A stretch of DNA of 64,000 nucleotides, taken from Beroe forskalii (Eukaryota > Ctenophora > Nuda > Beroida > Beroidae). The stretch is taken from NCBI GenBank assembly GCA_011033025.1, contig WFMF01000332.1:129781-193780 (forward strand), in the 5' to 3' direction. Positions 21,360 through 33,500 of the stretch are shown here, in pieces. Each line of letters begins with the position of its first letter. The stretch's first letter is position 1. Position numbers and translations under genes: made by a program. The notes beneath the pieces were generated by a model. That model ran no database searches and had not been told where the DNA came from. It saw only the letters and a program-made list of their open reading frames with translations.

Positions 21360-24300
21360 TTACGTTGAGCTCTCCATCCAGCCGTTTACACAAGCCTCTG
21401 CCACATTGTGGTCATGTTCCACAGTACTCCCACTCACCCCCACAGCTCCCAGTAGCTTTCCCTCGGCATCCCTAATGGGAATACCACCAGGGAAGGTGAT
21501 TAGGCCTCCGTTGGAGTGCTCGATACAGTACAGAGCGCCGCCAGGCTGGGAAATCTGAAAAGGTGTTCTGTCGGGTGCATATTTGGGAACGAAAAAAATG
21601 ATAGCCTTTTTCTTTCGTTAATTGTCCCATCCAATAGTTATTAATAATACGCTGTATATACTAGTAAATTTGGCAGTATTTCAAAAGTTAAAACTTTATT
21701 GAAAAAGGCAGTAAATCTCAATTAACATGTCAATCTGACCCACCTCTCCGATGGCTCCAGTGTTCATGTTGAAGAAGACTGCCGTCTTAGCTTTCTTGAT
21801 GGCGATGTCAACTGAACCCAACCAAGCGTTATCCATCTACTCCAGTAGCTGAGGGCAGTGCCGTGTACTCTATATTGTGGACGCAGTTTCTCGACGGTTT
21901 TCGTTAGTTTAAAGCATAATAAAGACATCCTGCCTGCTAACGTTTTTTGAATCGACGTCCTGGGGGGTCGTACGGCCACGCCCATTTTTGCCCTCATGTG
22001 GTGTTACGAGTCCAGATTATCTCGACTTCTGATGGTCATAGAGACTTCAGAATTTAACCAGGGTGCCTATCTCATCAAGGGGAACAACTTTTTGTCTGAC
22101 AACTTTTTTGTCAGATGATTAGTTAATTGACCAATTAGCTAATTGGGTCATTTTCAAAAATTCGAAAAAAAATTTTTTTGGCTTAAAATGATCAAAATAA
22201 CATGAAACGCGGAAAAAACGTGTTTTTAAGAATATTTTGAAAAATTTTTGACTTAGAAAATTTTCGGGACTTCGAAAAATTTTGAGCGGAAAAATTCAAA
22301 TTTTCTTTTTTTGCGTCCTTTAACTTTGTCCAACAATTTTTGGCTGCTAAAAGTCACTGCTGTTGCTTTTTGCTGTTCTGAAAGCACACTTTGAGAGCTC
22401 CTACTCACTACTGAGCTACTGGTAGTATGCTCTCTCTGGCCCATAGACAGGGGGAGGGCCTGGGGGCTGCGGCCCCCTCAGAAAATTGGAAACATTCCAA
22501 AATCGTACTCTAATTCTATAAAATGTCGAATATCGTAATATTCGTGCTTATTTGAGGAAGTCAGTTACCACAGCTTTCCTCTTCAGCTCCTGCTTCCGCA
22601 TGTAGATGGTAGAGACAGCTCTCTGAGCACCATGGTTGTTGTGGTCAGGAACAGGGGTTTTCAGCTCGTCAACAGTGGTGATCCTAGCTTCATAACCAGT
22701 TCTGAAGAGAGCACAGGCCCGTAGCGAGCTTTTAACCGGGAAAGACCCTGCACAATGAGAAAGCTGCTGCAGGTTTTTGGGGCGTAGCCCCCAGAAAAAT
22801 TTTGAAAAATAGAGTGTTCTAGACTGTTTATTGGGGGGTCCAAATTTATCAAGTTTATCATTCTTGCATTCGTTTTCACACACAAAAAAATATCATAGTT
22901 TCGTCCTGGCACGAATATTACGATATTCGACATTTTATAAAATTAGAGTACGATTTTGGAATGTTTCCAATTTTCTGAGGGGGCCGCAGCCCCCAGGCCC
23001 TCCCCCTGTCTATGGGCCGGAGAGAGCATACTACCAGTAGCTCAGTAGTGAGTAGGAGCTCTCAAAGTGTGCTTTCAGAACAGCAAAAAGCAACAGCAGT
23101 GACTTTTAGCAGCCAAAAATTGTTGGACAAAGTTAAAGGACGCAAAAAAAGAAAATTTGAATTTTTCCGCTCAAAATTTTTCGAAGTCCCGAAAATTTTC
23201 TAAGTCAAAAATTTTTCAAAATATTCTTAAAAACACGTTTTTTCCAAGTCATGTTATTTTGATCATTTTAAGCCAAAAAATTTTTTTCGAATTTTTGAAA
23301 TGACCCAATTAGCTAATTGGTCAATTAACTAATCATCTGACAAAAAAGTTGTCAGACAAAAAGTTGTTCCCCTTGATGAGATAGGCACCCTGGTTAAATT
23401 CTGAAGTCTCTATGACCATCAGAAGTCGAGAGATAATCTGGACTCCGTAACAACACCACATGAGGGCAAAATGGGCGTGGCCGTACGACCCCCCCAGGAC
23501 GTCGATTCAAAAAACGTTAGCAGGCAGGATGTCTTTATTATGCTTTAAACTAACGAAAACCGTCGAGAAACTGCGTCCACAATGAAAAGTACACGGCACT
23601 GCCCTCAGCTACTGGAGTAATCCTGGGAACATAGTAATGGGAGGGAGAAAATTTATAAATTTGGTGAGAACTAAGAAACATTTTGATATGATTCCACGTC
23701 CTTTGATTTACTGCCTACCTTAGTACCAGAAATATAGGCGACTAATAATTAAGGCGCAAGATATTAAGGCGGCAAGATATTAAGGCGATTTTTAACTGGA
23801 GTTTAAATTGAAGTTTTTTTTGAAAATAAACGATTTTTTCCATGGCTATGGAATGAATATAAAATTGAACGAAAATGCAAAGAATTCTTGTTGCAGTGGG
23901 CCTTCAAAATACAGTACATCAGATCCTGAGTTTTTGAAACGTATCAATCAACATTCTAGAGTCAGTACCGACATCTTTACCTCGTGACACAGCGTCAGTG
24001 ATACCAGAAGTTGCATTGATAACTGGCTATTAAGTTATTTATTATAAACAGTGAAGAGGCGAGTTTTGTTGATAAATTGAAAAAGTCGATCGGGGAGGAA
24101 AATAAAGTCTTTTAAAAAATTAAGACGACCAGATATTTAGACGACCAGATATTAAGGCGACAAGAAATTAAGGCGATTTTTCCAAAATCGCCTTAATTTC
24201 TTGTCGCCTATATTTCTGGTACTAAGGTATTTACTTTTTAACTGTAAAAGTCTACCAGAAGTTCAATAACTTTCTAGAACTTTATATCTTATGTAAGCTC

Positions 24301-24550
24301 AAATTAGCAGCACATACCCTACAACTTCATCAGAATGAGAACAATTAATTTTAATTGCAGCAATCAAGTTCTAGCTAAAAGTCATCTTTTTTGATATAAA
24401 GAGTTGACAAAGAATTCCCTATTCTACATACCTGAGAAAAGAAAGCAGATTTCCACCGCAATCCACGACGGCTATGTTCATTTCCACCTTCAATTCCTCA
24501 GACTTCTTCTGACCGATCTCCAGTATCTTCAGGGCACAAGAACAATTCAT
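21360..24550 (-). CDS. GlcG/HbpS (DUF336) family protein, interrupted by a transposon
   Basis: Three exons on the minus strand: 24432-24550 (possible start ATG at 24550; reads [11 protein letters not shown] and [15 protein letters not shown]), 21744-21837 ([27 protein letters not shown]) and 21360-21554 ([39 protein letters not shown], then [14 protein letters not shown] and stop). Together they give the compact fold of about 136 residues shared with bacterial HbpS, a haem-degrading/haem-binding protein, and GlcG. The role in animals is not established. The PGG and GGxP loops and the DHNVAEA helix are intact. A 1782-bp foldback element lies exactly at the start of exon 2, with the target duplication ATC overlapping the first codons. 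The original acceptor (TGTTCCCAG) is now 1.8 kb upstream. Splicing there reads into the element and stops after about 23 codons; an AG at the element tip would shift the frame. This allele is therefore probably impaired. A further 5' exon cannot be excluded. Confidence 0.82.
21838..23619. mobile_element. 1.8-kb foldback element carrying a captured exon
   Basis: Very long inverted repeats: 21838 to about 22547 is matched in reverse by about 22909-23619, starting TACTCCAGTAGCTGAGGGCA on both ends. The arms are nearly identical, with only small differences such as CTCTATATTG against TTTTCATTG near the tips. The flanking 3-bp duplication ATC (21835-21837 and 23620-23622) marks the insertion. The arms include a GC-rich block (GGGGGCTGCGGCCCCCTC). 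The loop of about 360 bp between the arms is unique and contains a well-formed terminal exon (see 22548-22701). No transposase is present. A superfamily cannot be assigned from a 3-bp duplication alone. Confidence 0.88.
22548..22701 (-). pseudogene. Captured 3'-terminal exon inside the foldback element
   Basis: On the minus strand a strong acceptor (TGTGCTCTCTTCAG) is followed by an open frame of about 50 codons ending in a stop: [20 protein letters not shown], then [20 protein letters not shown] and [10 protein letters not shown]. Base composition and codon use look like a normal gene exon and unlike the AT-rich arms. It has the layout of a last exon with the end of its intron, and nothing else of the parent gene is here. 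I did not recognise the protein family. It may be a fragment of a host gene carried by the element, or the last exon of a gene belonging to a larger autonomous relative. Through its own acceptor it could be spliced onto the upstream HbpS exon 1 as a chimeric tail. Confidence 0.6.
23716..24229. mobile_element. MITE, family A copy 1 (TA ... CCTTAGTACCAG ends)
   Basis: Ends TACCTTAGTACCAGAAATAT and its complement at 24229, giving 514 bp. The internal word AAGGCGACAAGATATTAAGG repeats near both ends, and the right end folds into a hairpin (CGCCTTAATTTCTTGTCG). It lies in the intron of the HbpS gene. A TA target and short inverted ends suggest a Tc1/mariner-type MITE (inference). Confidence 0.85.
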
Positions 24551-25330
24551 ACTTAGCTTTATCTCTCAAATGGTGTTGGTGAAATATTAATATTCTACTC
24601 TATAAATCAGATACCTATTCATTGAAATTACAATTATTAAGCACATGTCAGAGGCCGAAAAGCGGGCTAAGAGAGTAAGAGAGAAGCCTCTTACTTTACA
24701 TTTTGGAATTCTTCGAAAAAATAATTTTCAAAAACTTCATTTCAGATATAAAAGTGGAAAAACGCTAAAAGTCTATTAAAAGGACTGAATTTTCCGTCTA
24801 GAAACGATACTTAAATATTCTCTAGATCACGTGATTATACTCCGCCCGATTTACATCAAAACTTAGCTTTGAAAACTTATTTTACCACGAGCGGATCTCC
24901 TACTCAACGTCTAAATTATTCTGATAAAATTAAGAAGAAAAAGAGCCACGATTTATTGATAAAAGTCAAAGTTTCACATGGAAATCTTCTAGGAATATCA
25001 ATCAAAGAAATTTATAATGAATCATAATATTTCTGCATTTTGAACTTTTCTTGAGATTCAAGTAAAAAACAATTTTGAGTAGAAATAGAATCGCGAAAAA
25101 TGATTATGACTATAGTTTTAGTTGATAGGGAAATTATAAGAAAGGGAATCAAATTTCATGTAATTTTCTTGCTAATTTTTATCTGTCGTCGTCATCCATT
25201 GTATTGAATGCTCATGATAATATATCTATGATGCTGCCCGTTGGTGCAAACTTACATTTTAGTTGACCAGACCCATGGACTCATGGACATTGGAAAACGG
25301 AAACAGAGGTTACGCAACCCTTGGCAAATA
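24551..25330. other. Intergenic, no gene seen
   Basis: AT-rich with only short frames. The promoter and possibly a first exon of the HbpS gene would lie here, but I cannot identify either. Confidence 0.4.
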
Positions 25331-25681
25331 TAACGAACTGACACCATTTCGTCACAACATTATGTTATGGCGAACTGACATCAGTTCGTCGCAACACTAT
25401 GTTATGACAAACTGACACCAATTCGTCACAAAACTGTGTTATGACGAACTGACACCAGTTCGTCACAGCACTTTGATATGACGAACTGACAACAGTTCGT
25501 TATGACGAACTGACACCAGTTCGTCACAGCACTTTGATATGACGAACTGACACCAGTTCGTAACAGCACTATGTTACGACGAACTGACACCAGTTCGTCA
25601 TAACACTGTGTTATGACAAACTGACACCAGTTCGTCATAACACTGTGATATGACGAACTGAAACCAGCTCGTCACAGCACT
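25331..25681. repeat. Minisatellite, about 37-bp unit with palindromic core
   Basis: About ten units built on GACGAACTGACACCAGTTCG followed by TCACAGCACTNTGNTAT. Each unit contains the inverted repeat ACGAACTG / CAGTTCGT, so every copy can form a small hairpin. One unit is shortened near 25490. Confidence 0.9.
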
Positions 25682-25689
25682 GCTTCGGA

Positions 25690-25795
25690 ACGAACTAACA
25701 GAAGTGTCCGGGTCTAAACCGGATGCATCTCTGGGGCTGCACCGTCGGGGGACGGGAGTATCCCGAATCATGAACCTGATAGGCGCATGTCTATG
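25690..25795. repeat. Dispersed repeat B, copy 1
   Basis: Shares CATAGACATGCGCCTAT (on the minus strand), a GGGATACT block and ATCCGGTTTAGACCC with 44435-44545, and a shorter part with 37940-37975. It is GC-rich relative to its surroundings and non-coding. Confidence 0.6.
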
Positions 25796-28700
25796 TATTT
25801 TGTAATATACTTATAGGTTTATTGTACGGTTCGGTACCAAAGATACCGTAACGAATAATTAACATTTTTTATTATTTTTATCCTTGAGTTTTTGATAAGT
25901 AAATAGTTAACGACTTGATATCTCAGGATGTTGTCCAGTACGTTAGCATGAAGGATCGCGATTACAGTCTACATTCTCACTACGTTGCTGATAAGGTTAG
26001 TTGATCAGTTATTGTAATGCTTTTGCGAATATAGATAATGAAACAAAAAATAAGCCATACTTCTTTCTTGACAAGTTGGCAATTTGGCTCTGAATCAGCT
26101 GACTTTTCAAAGAGTTCTAAAATTCAGGCAAAAGTCAATGTGGGTGTGGTTTGGGTGACTGACGACTTGTTCGTTTATCCTATGAACAGCATATCCCATA
26201 GTGACTGCCAAGTGCTTCACAGAAGGTGAGACTCGTTATCTTGTTAAGTTGAAATCGTTAATTTGGTTTTAACTACTGTATTTGAAATTTCCAACAAAAG
26301 TCTGAGGCAGTCAATTCAATTTTTCTTCTCATCAAGTAGCCCCCCCCCCAGTATAATTGAAGCTATCGGTATATTTGCAACTTGCATTAGTTGCATTAAA
26401 TAGAAACATGAGTGAAACACTGAAAATATAAAACATCTAACTCAGGAAATCAGTCTGACTCGAACTACTGGAGTGTGTCAGAGCTTCTACTTTGCAAAAT
26501 CACAAGGATTTCCTTCGAGGAAATCCCGAAGTAGCAAATTTTGCATAAACAGCTAAATTGATTCGTTAAATATAGCGAAACATGAAATAATCTATGTGTC
26601 ACTACCTCGTAGTGACTGACAAGTTAGTGAAAAAAACTTTAATTATAATTATCATCAACATGAAATATTTCAGGATGCAGTTTAAAAAGATCATGCTTCT
26701 CATGAAGTAGCCCCCCAAGTATAATTGTTGCTATAGGTATATTTGCAACTTGCATAAGTTGCATTGAATAGAAAAATGAGTGAAACACTGAAAATATAGA
26801 ACATCTAACACGAAATATTTCAGAATGGAGTTTAAAAGATCATGCTTAAGAAAGGGTAAAAAGGAGGGGGTACAAAAGTATAAGGGAGGGGTAAAAAGGA
26901 GGGTAAAAAATAAATGATAATATTCATAATCATCACACAGGCTTACAGAGCTACAACATATCGCAGAATCCCAGAATCAGAGAGGGCTGTGTCACTTAAC
27001 GAGTTAACAGGGACACTATGAAGAGTAACAATAACCCAGGTTTCAGGAAACACCCACAGATGACGTTTTCAGCCCGAGTGATCGGGAATTCTTCTCAATT
27101 CTCATCCGATTTGCTTCTGTTCGTCCCCAACTATGAAAATTTGATTCCCTTTGATAAAGTCATATCGAGGCGCACAGAATACAGATTCAGGCACACAAAA
27201 GAGTCAATGTTTTCGACCTTTTGGAACAAAATAGGGAAAAAACGTTGTCATAGGTATATTCAGAACTTTTATAATGATGTTCAATTCTTTGGGCATTGAA
27301 CTCATAATATACGATGTGTTGATATGATCATTAACCACTCAGAGCCACGAATATGTCGACATTTTCGTCCCCAAATATTTCCCAAATCTGAATCTTGCAA
27401 AAGCATCGTGTGGCACAAAAATGGCGCTAATTTCGAATGACATTTTAACTTGAAAAGTGTCACATCGTTAGCGCTTATTTCCTAAGTTTCCCGCCAAAAG
27501 TAGTCGCGCGCGCCGAAAGTCACTGCTGCGCGAGCGCTGCGCTTGGTGTATGCGCGCCGCGCGTTCTTACTGTCTCGTTCGTCGAGAAGTCACATGATAT
27601 GCGGATGGACACGCATGACGTATTGTCTGTCTAGACTGCTAGAGTTTACGAACTCTTCATTCTTAAATTTCAGGATACGTCCGTTCAATCAACACAGGAC
27701 AAGAAAAGGAAAGATGGTGCTAGGAAGGACTATAAAGTAACATCAAAATTAAATTATCCTCTTAGGTCCCTTCAGGCATTGAGCACTTGCTTGAAACTGA
27801 TGAGTTATTGAAAAAGGTAGTTCAGGAGAGTAAAGCTGTCCTTGTTACACAGTTCTCAATCCTGACCCTCCTTTTCTTGAAATCCGGCAGTTTCCTCAAC
27901 ATCTCCGCATCCGTAGCAGGTTTTTAGATTTGAAAAGCTTAAGTTGTTAGTTGGTTAAGAGTTCCCGGTATTATCACTTTATCAGATACAAATTCCTGAA
28001 AAGGAATAGATTCTGGAAACATAAAAATGAAATTCAGGTCAAGAGCAGTTTGCAAATAAGATGACAGAAAGAATGTGGTCTTCCATAGTCATAACTAGGT
28101 ACCTATTCATTTCTTGAGACAGTCATTTTGTCATTATTTATTGTTTTATTATTGGAATGAATTGCGATACACTGACAGCGTGATAAAAATGTTTTACAGT
28201 TTTTCATTTCATAATTAGGTGCATACTTTTCTGGATCTTATAAAAGTATACCAATGACCCCCTACTGACCCCCTGCTGACCCCCTACTGTATCAAATTTG
28301 AAATTTCTTGATAAATATAATTAAAACTTTCACTTACATATTCCTTGTTAGAACTTTAAAACAGCAAACAGCAATCGGAAAGTTTTTTAATCTCAGGATT
28401 ACGGGTTTTTTCGTTGACTATTTCATAGTAATTCTAATTGACCAATCCAGTCGGATTTATTGCAACATTGCATTATTGATTGTTCAAACATTTTATAAAA
28501 ATTGATTGTTGAAAGTAATTTAAGCCATTTGATTCAAATTCACATCCCCCTCGTATTTGAAACTTTGAAAAATCTTAAACGACATTTTTTTTTGAAAAAC
28601 TTAAACCTTGGGACAGTATTAACAGTTAACACCCCGTCTATCATATCATGCACGGACTTTGGGATGTCTTTTAGTAATTAAAGCTTTCCTATTATAACTT

Positions 28701-30502
28701 TGTAACTGTGAAAAGGTGCCTGTTGATGCTGACGGTAAGCTTGCCAGTTACTAACAAGATCTTATGATTGCTTTGAACTTAGAACAATATTATGTCTCCA
28801 GGTAGCTGCTACAAATTAATGGACTTCAGACTTGCTGCCATTGACCCAGCTCTTGTTTAGACACTTGGGGCAATGGCGAAGCGATTTTGATTAAATTAGT
28901 ATGTTCAGGCGAAGCTGAGAGAACATTCTACATTTTAAACGGTTTATGATCTCCAGCATACGAAATATAACAGTATTTAACTTCGCAGCAGTGCCAACAT
29001 TAGCCTGAGAGTGGATTCCCAGGAGATTAATAATGTGGCTTGCGGGACCATGATTGGATTTAGGCGTGTTAAGGATACCTGGATCTCTGCTAAAACACAG
29101 CTCTCAGCGATAGGTTGGTGTAATTATATGTTTTGATAAATGATGTTGGTGCGTCTTAAAGTTAAGAGCAAGTCTCCGCGACTTGGTTCACTCTGAGTTG
29201 TTAAGTGTTTAGGACCCAGCTATTTATTGATCTCTGTATAAAGATATGTCAGCGAGCTATAGTTTTTGTGCTAAAAGTTCTTGCAATAGCGTCACTCAAA
29301 ATTTAATGGAGGTATCTTCTTCTGCACATCTTCTCGAACAAAATTCGTCAATATGAAAACTTCCACAGAAATCTAATATTCTAATTGCTCCAGTTAAATT
29401 ATACTCTGAGTAGTGATTATATAAATACCAAATAAAGAAAAAATATAGGCTTGGAGCGATATTGGGATATTTTCAATCTTCCCATAATATCATTATTTAT
29501 GGACAAAATTTACCTCCCCGTTTAACGATGGGATGTGCAGATGAAATTACACAGTTGTCGCTCGGAGACATGTAAATTCATGTACGGGTTATGTGTTCGA
29601 TATAGCAGAATCACGCACGTATAAAACTATTTCATTATATGCACGTTCGTATGACAATCTCAGAGGGCCTTCTCAGACCTCACGACATCTAAGTTAAAGG
29701 TGTTCAAGATTTCTACCTCATCCAAGCAAAATATGTTCCCAGGTTTAATTTATACAGACGACATAACCGATGCAAATGATTCGGAATTGTTCCAGCGATA
29801 TGAAAAAATTCCCAAAAATTGATTTTTGAACTCTAAATTTCTGATCCAATTTTTTTAATTTTTATGCATGATTTTCATTTAAGATATTTTCGCTAAATAG
29901 AGCGAACCTGTTTTCTTACAAGGACAATTTTTGCCCTGTTTGTTCACAGAGGCATGAAAATTACATTTAATTGGGGCAAGCAATGATTGTTGAGTTAAAG
30001 TAATACTTCTTGCATGATCATGAAAGACGACAATTCTGTACTACGATTGAGACAAAATGTTCATTTCTTATTGATTTAAAACAATCCTTTTATACATTTC
30101 ACACTGTCTGGTAAGATGTAATTCAGTTGTAAATAAGAAACAACATCATCGTATGGATAACAGCTAAAACTTGTTTAAATTTACTAGCACAATGGTGAAA
30201 TCATTTCTAAAAATTAATACCAATCTTGTTAAAAAAAGCAAGTAATACCGTAATAATAGGACCATTCTGGTTATCTGATGAACACATCGCAGAAGGTCAG
30301 GCTTTATAACGAGCTGCTCGAACATTTGATTGTGGCCACCCAAAACAAAGGACACACGTTCATATCTTTAGATGTCTATGATCATGGCAAACCACACCTC
30401 CAACGAAGACGCGGAGTTTCAATGTGTTTCATTAACCCTTGCAAATAGGCGGCCTGCGGCAGTTTTCCATCGAATGAGCACATTTGACACGTACCAAACA
30501 CC
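25796..30502. other. Gene-free region with local duplications
   Basis: No exon supported. 26332-26440 and 26700-26815 are direct copies of a segment containing GTATATTTGCAACTTGCAT and GAGTGAAACACTGAAAATAT; a related flank (GAAATATTTCAGGATGCAG) occurs at 26663 and 26817. 27480-27560 is a short CpG-rich patch (CGCGCGCGCC). 28253-28290 repeats CTGACCCCCT. The open frames at 26038, 27018 and 27543 have no family features. Confidence 0.5.
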
Positions 30503-33500
30503 CTACTTTCTAGCCGTCCTGTGGGAGTAGACAGCATTACCGGCGTTATTCCGGACCCCCGTTTCTCTGTTGCCACTAGCAACGCTCCGCATCACCATGG
30601 CAACGAACCCTCCCACGTGAGTCCTGATGTGCCTACTCCGTGAGATATGGACCACCCCGTTCAGCGCGCTGTTCATACACGCCATCAGCTTGATAGTAGC
30701 GTCACTGTAGATCACGCCGGCCGGCTCCGTACTGAACATGTTCTCGCGCTTCCCTCCGGATATACTGCTCGATATGATTATCCGGTAGGTGAAGTAGATG
30801 ATCCAGAGTCCGTAGCAAAGGATGTAGTTGATGGTCATGAGGATGACGGTAACCGCGGTGTGGTAGTCCTTCTTGTTAACCTGGTACAGAGTTTAGATAG
30901 TTCAAGAGGACTTTTTGGGATGGGAATTCATTGGGGTTAAAGGGAGGATTTGAACTTTTGAAGGACACCTCTTGGATTGAAGTGCTTTTGTTTGGAATTT
31001 AAAAGCCGTTTTTACTTTCTATAGACAACCGATTTTCACAGCAACAAATTGAGCGACACTTTAAGACTGAAAATTCCACTTTGTTGGTTGACTGAGTGGG
31101 ATTTGACTTACCTTGTTTTCCACTCGCAGACGTTCCCAAACTGGGGTACCTTCACCACCTCCCCCTCGGGATGCAACTGTATCTCCTTGTGCTGAAGGTT
31201 AATGCTGCTATTATTCTATTAGGACGTTGTTAGGTTATATGGGCGTTAATACAGCTAGAGGATCACAAGAGAGGTTAAATAGGTGCTTAAAAGGAACACT
31301 CGGATACAGATTTAATAAGTTCAAGCAATTTATTTTATTTTGTTTGGCGTCATTTCAATTCGCAAGAACCATGATCCTATCAAGGTCTGGTGCTGCATAG
31401 TGCATGTGTTGGTTAAGCCTCCTATTCTGATGAATTAGACTGTCACGTGCATTGGTTCGTTATTTGATCTTGAGATGTATTCAGCAGACAGGGGCAAGCA
31501 GAACCTTCATTATAAAGCCCAGCATTCAAAGTTTAGCTTCCTAATCGAACTATTTAATTCATAGCCATTTGTTATATAATCGCCCCAAAATACTAAAATA
31601 TTTTGCGATATTTCATGACAGCCGACAGGCTTTGAGAGCTAATCGTATCTTGTCAGCTTGTGATTGATGGAGGTATTAGCCCGGTTCTTCTTGTATTTTA
31701 TATTTTAATAACTTAATAATGCCGAAATGGTTATATAGATTCCTCTGCTATTCACGAAAGCCATCATTGGTCCGAACTATCAGAGTCGTTTTTAATTATT
31801 GTTATGCCATAGCTTGTCAGACTATGTGCACGACAGCAGCTGAACCTTTCGTAAGATTATGAATAGCCTTCTGTCAGATTATGAATAAGCAGAAATCTAC
31901 AAAATATGTCAGTAAAAGTTTGATATAACGTAGAACTTGCTATAAGTGCTAATAAGCGGATAAAATCAAGATTGGGTTCCTGTCTCGCACAACAGCGTAG
32001 TTATTTAGTAAAATGGTTTGACGTTTAAATGAGCTTTCCCATGTTCGCTTAATGTTGGAGCAACATTTAAATGGCTTCCAGCAATTTCTAGACTTTCTAC
32101 AATTTCCCTTTGAGTAAATTCTAGGTATATTTCAGCTTATAAAGCAAATAGTAAGTGAAATCAAGGTAGGGCTACCTGCAGATTAACAGGACAACAAGTG
32201 CCTATTCCAGGAAGCATAATATATGTTTCGGAAAATTTATGCCACTACCAGCAGTGAGCAGCAGTAGCAAGCAAGTTGTCAAGGTAGTTGGACACAGCAC
32301 GTGCAATATGAATGCAGCTGCACGCGGAATATGAAAGTATGAATAAAGTTCCTGCATATTGCAAAACAATCACAGCAAATTTTCAGCAGATCAGCAATGT
32401 TTAAAAACCTCCGGATCTGGTGTATTGATAACATGGTTCGTGGTGGTCTCTGGTGGTACTATGTTACACTTAACAACTGTTGTTCCGCCCTGTAAGACAG
32501 TATAGCATGACGTGTGCGTCTGTTGCATAGATACCATGCAATTAGAGGTGGCCTCTTAAGCCTTAATCTTAGTTCTTTGTTCCTGAATTGCTCTTTCATA
32601 TTAGATAGGTATAGCCTCAATTAAACATGCCCAATTCCCAATTAATAATGCTAAAAAGTGCATTTTATATTCGTTATGCAGCTCTTTTCCTTGCCCTCTG
32701 AACTTAAATTAAAATTTGCATTTGGTCCTTAATAAGGACCAGTTAAATGATGACAGAAAATAGTTTAAATAGTAATGGGACAGTTGAAATAGATATGGAA
32801 TAAATGAATACCTACCTCAGTCAGTCTTTCTTCATCTTTACTGCTTTTTGCTTGAGACCCTTGTGGATCGCCAACTGGTAACGAGTCCTGTACAGTTAGA
32901 ATCATAAACTGCGAATGAAGTCAAACTTCATAATCATTAACTGCGATTGAAGTCTAACTTCATGATCATTAACTGCGATTGAAGTGAACTTAGTCCCTGG
33001 CTAAATATTTCACGATTGAAGTAAACATAATGCATAGTATGATTTGTACCAACCTTGCCGAAGGAGAGATCAGATCTATCTGGACGGTTACAAAGGTGGA
33101 CTAGCACCGCAGCGTTACAAAATATCAGAGCTAGCAAGGGCACCAGGAGAGGTATCAGGATGAATACCACCATCAAATCAACCTGGAAATAACACCTAAT
33201 CACCGGATAACAGTTAGCCGGCTACCTGAGTATTGAAATGAATGCGCAATGTGCAGAAACATAAATTTAAAATTCGCCCGTTTTCCGGCAGCTGGGAAGA
33301 GCTAATTTGTCTATAAATATTCAGGTGACCATTTTATAGGTTAGGTAGCTAAATCATTCATTATGAGATTATGCAATCATTCATTGATAACTGGCAAAAT
33401 CCTCTTAATGAGTAGAACAGTATTTATTTTTCCATGTATATACACTTACATCGAGTATACACAGTTTGTAAACCTCGCGTTGTATATATTGTTCATGTAT

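Noticed and set aside
27018..27299. 93-codon plus frame
   Set aside because: No motif, no splice sites in phase and no neighbours that would make it an exon.
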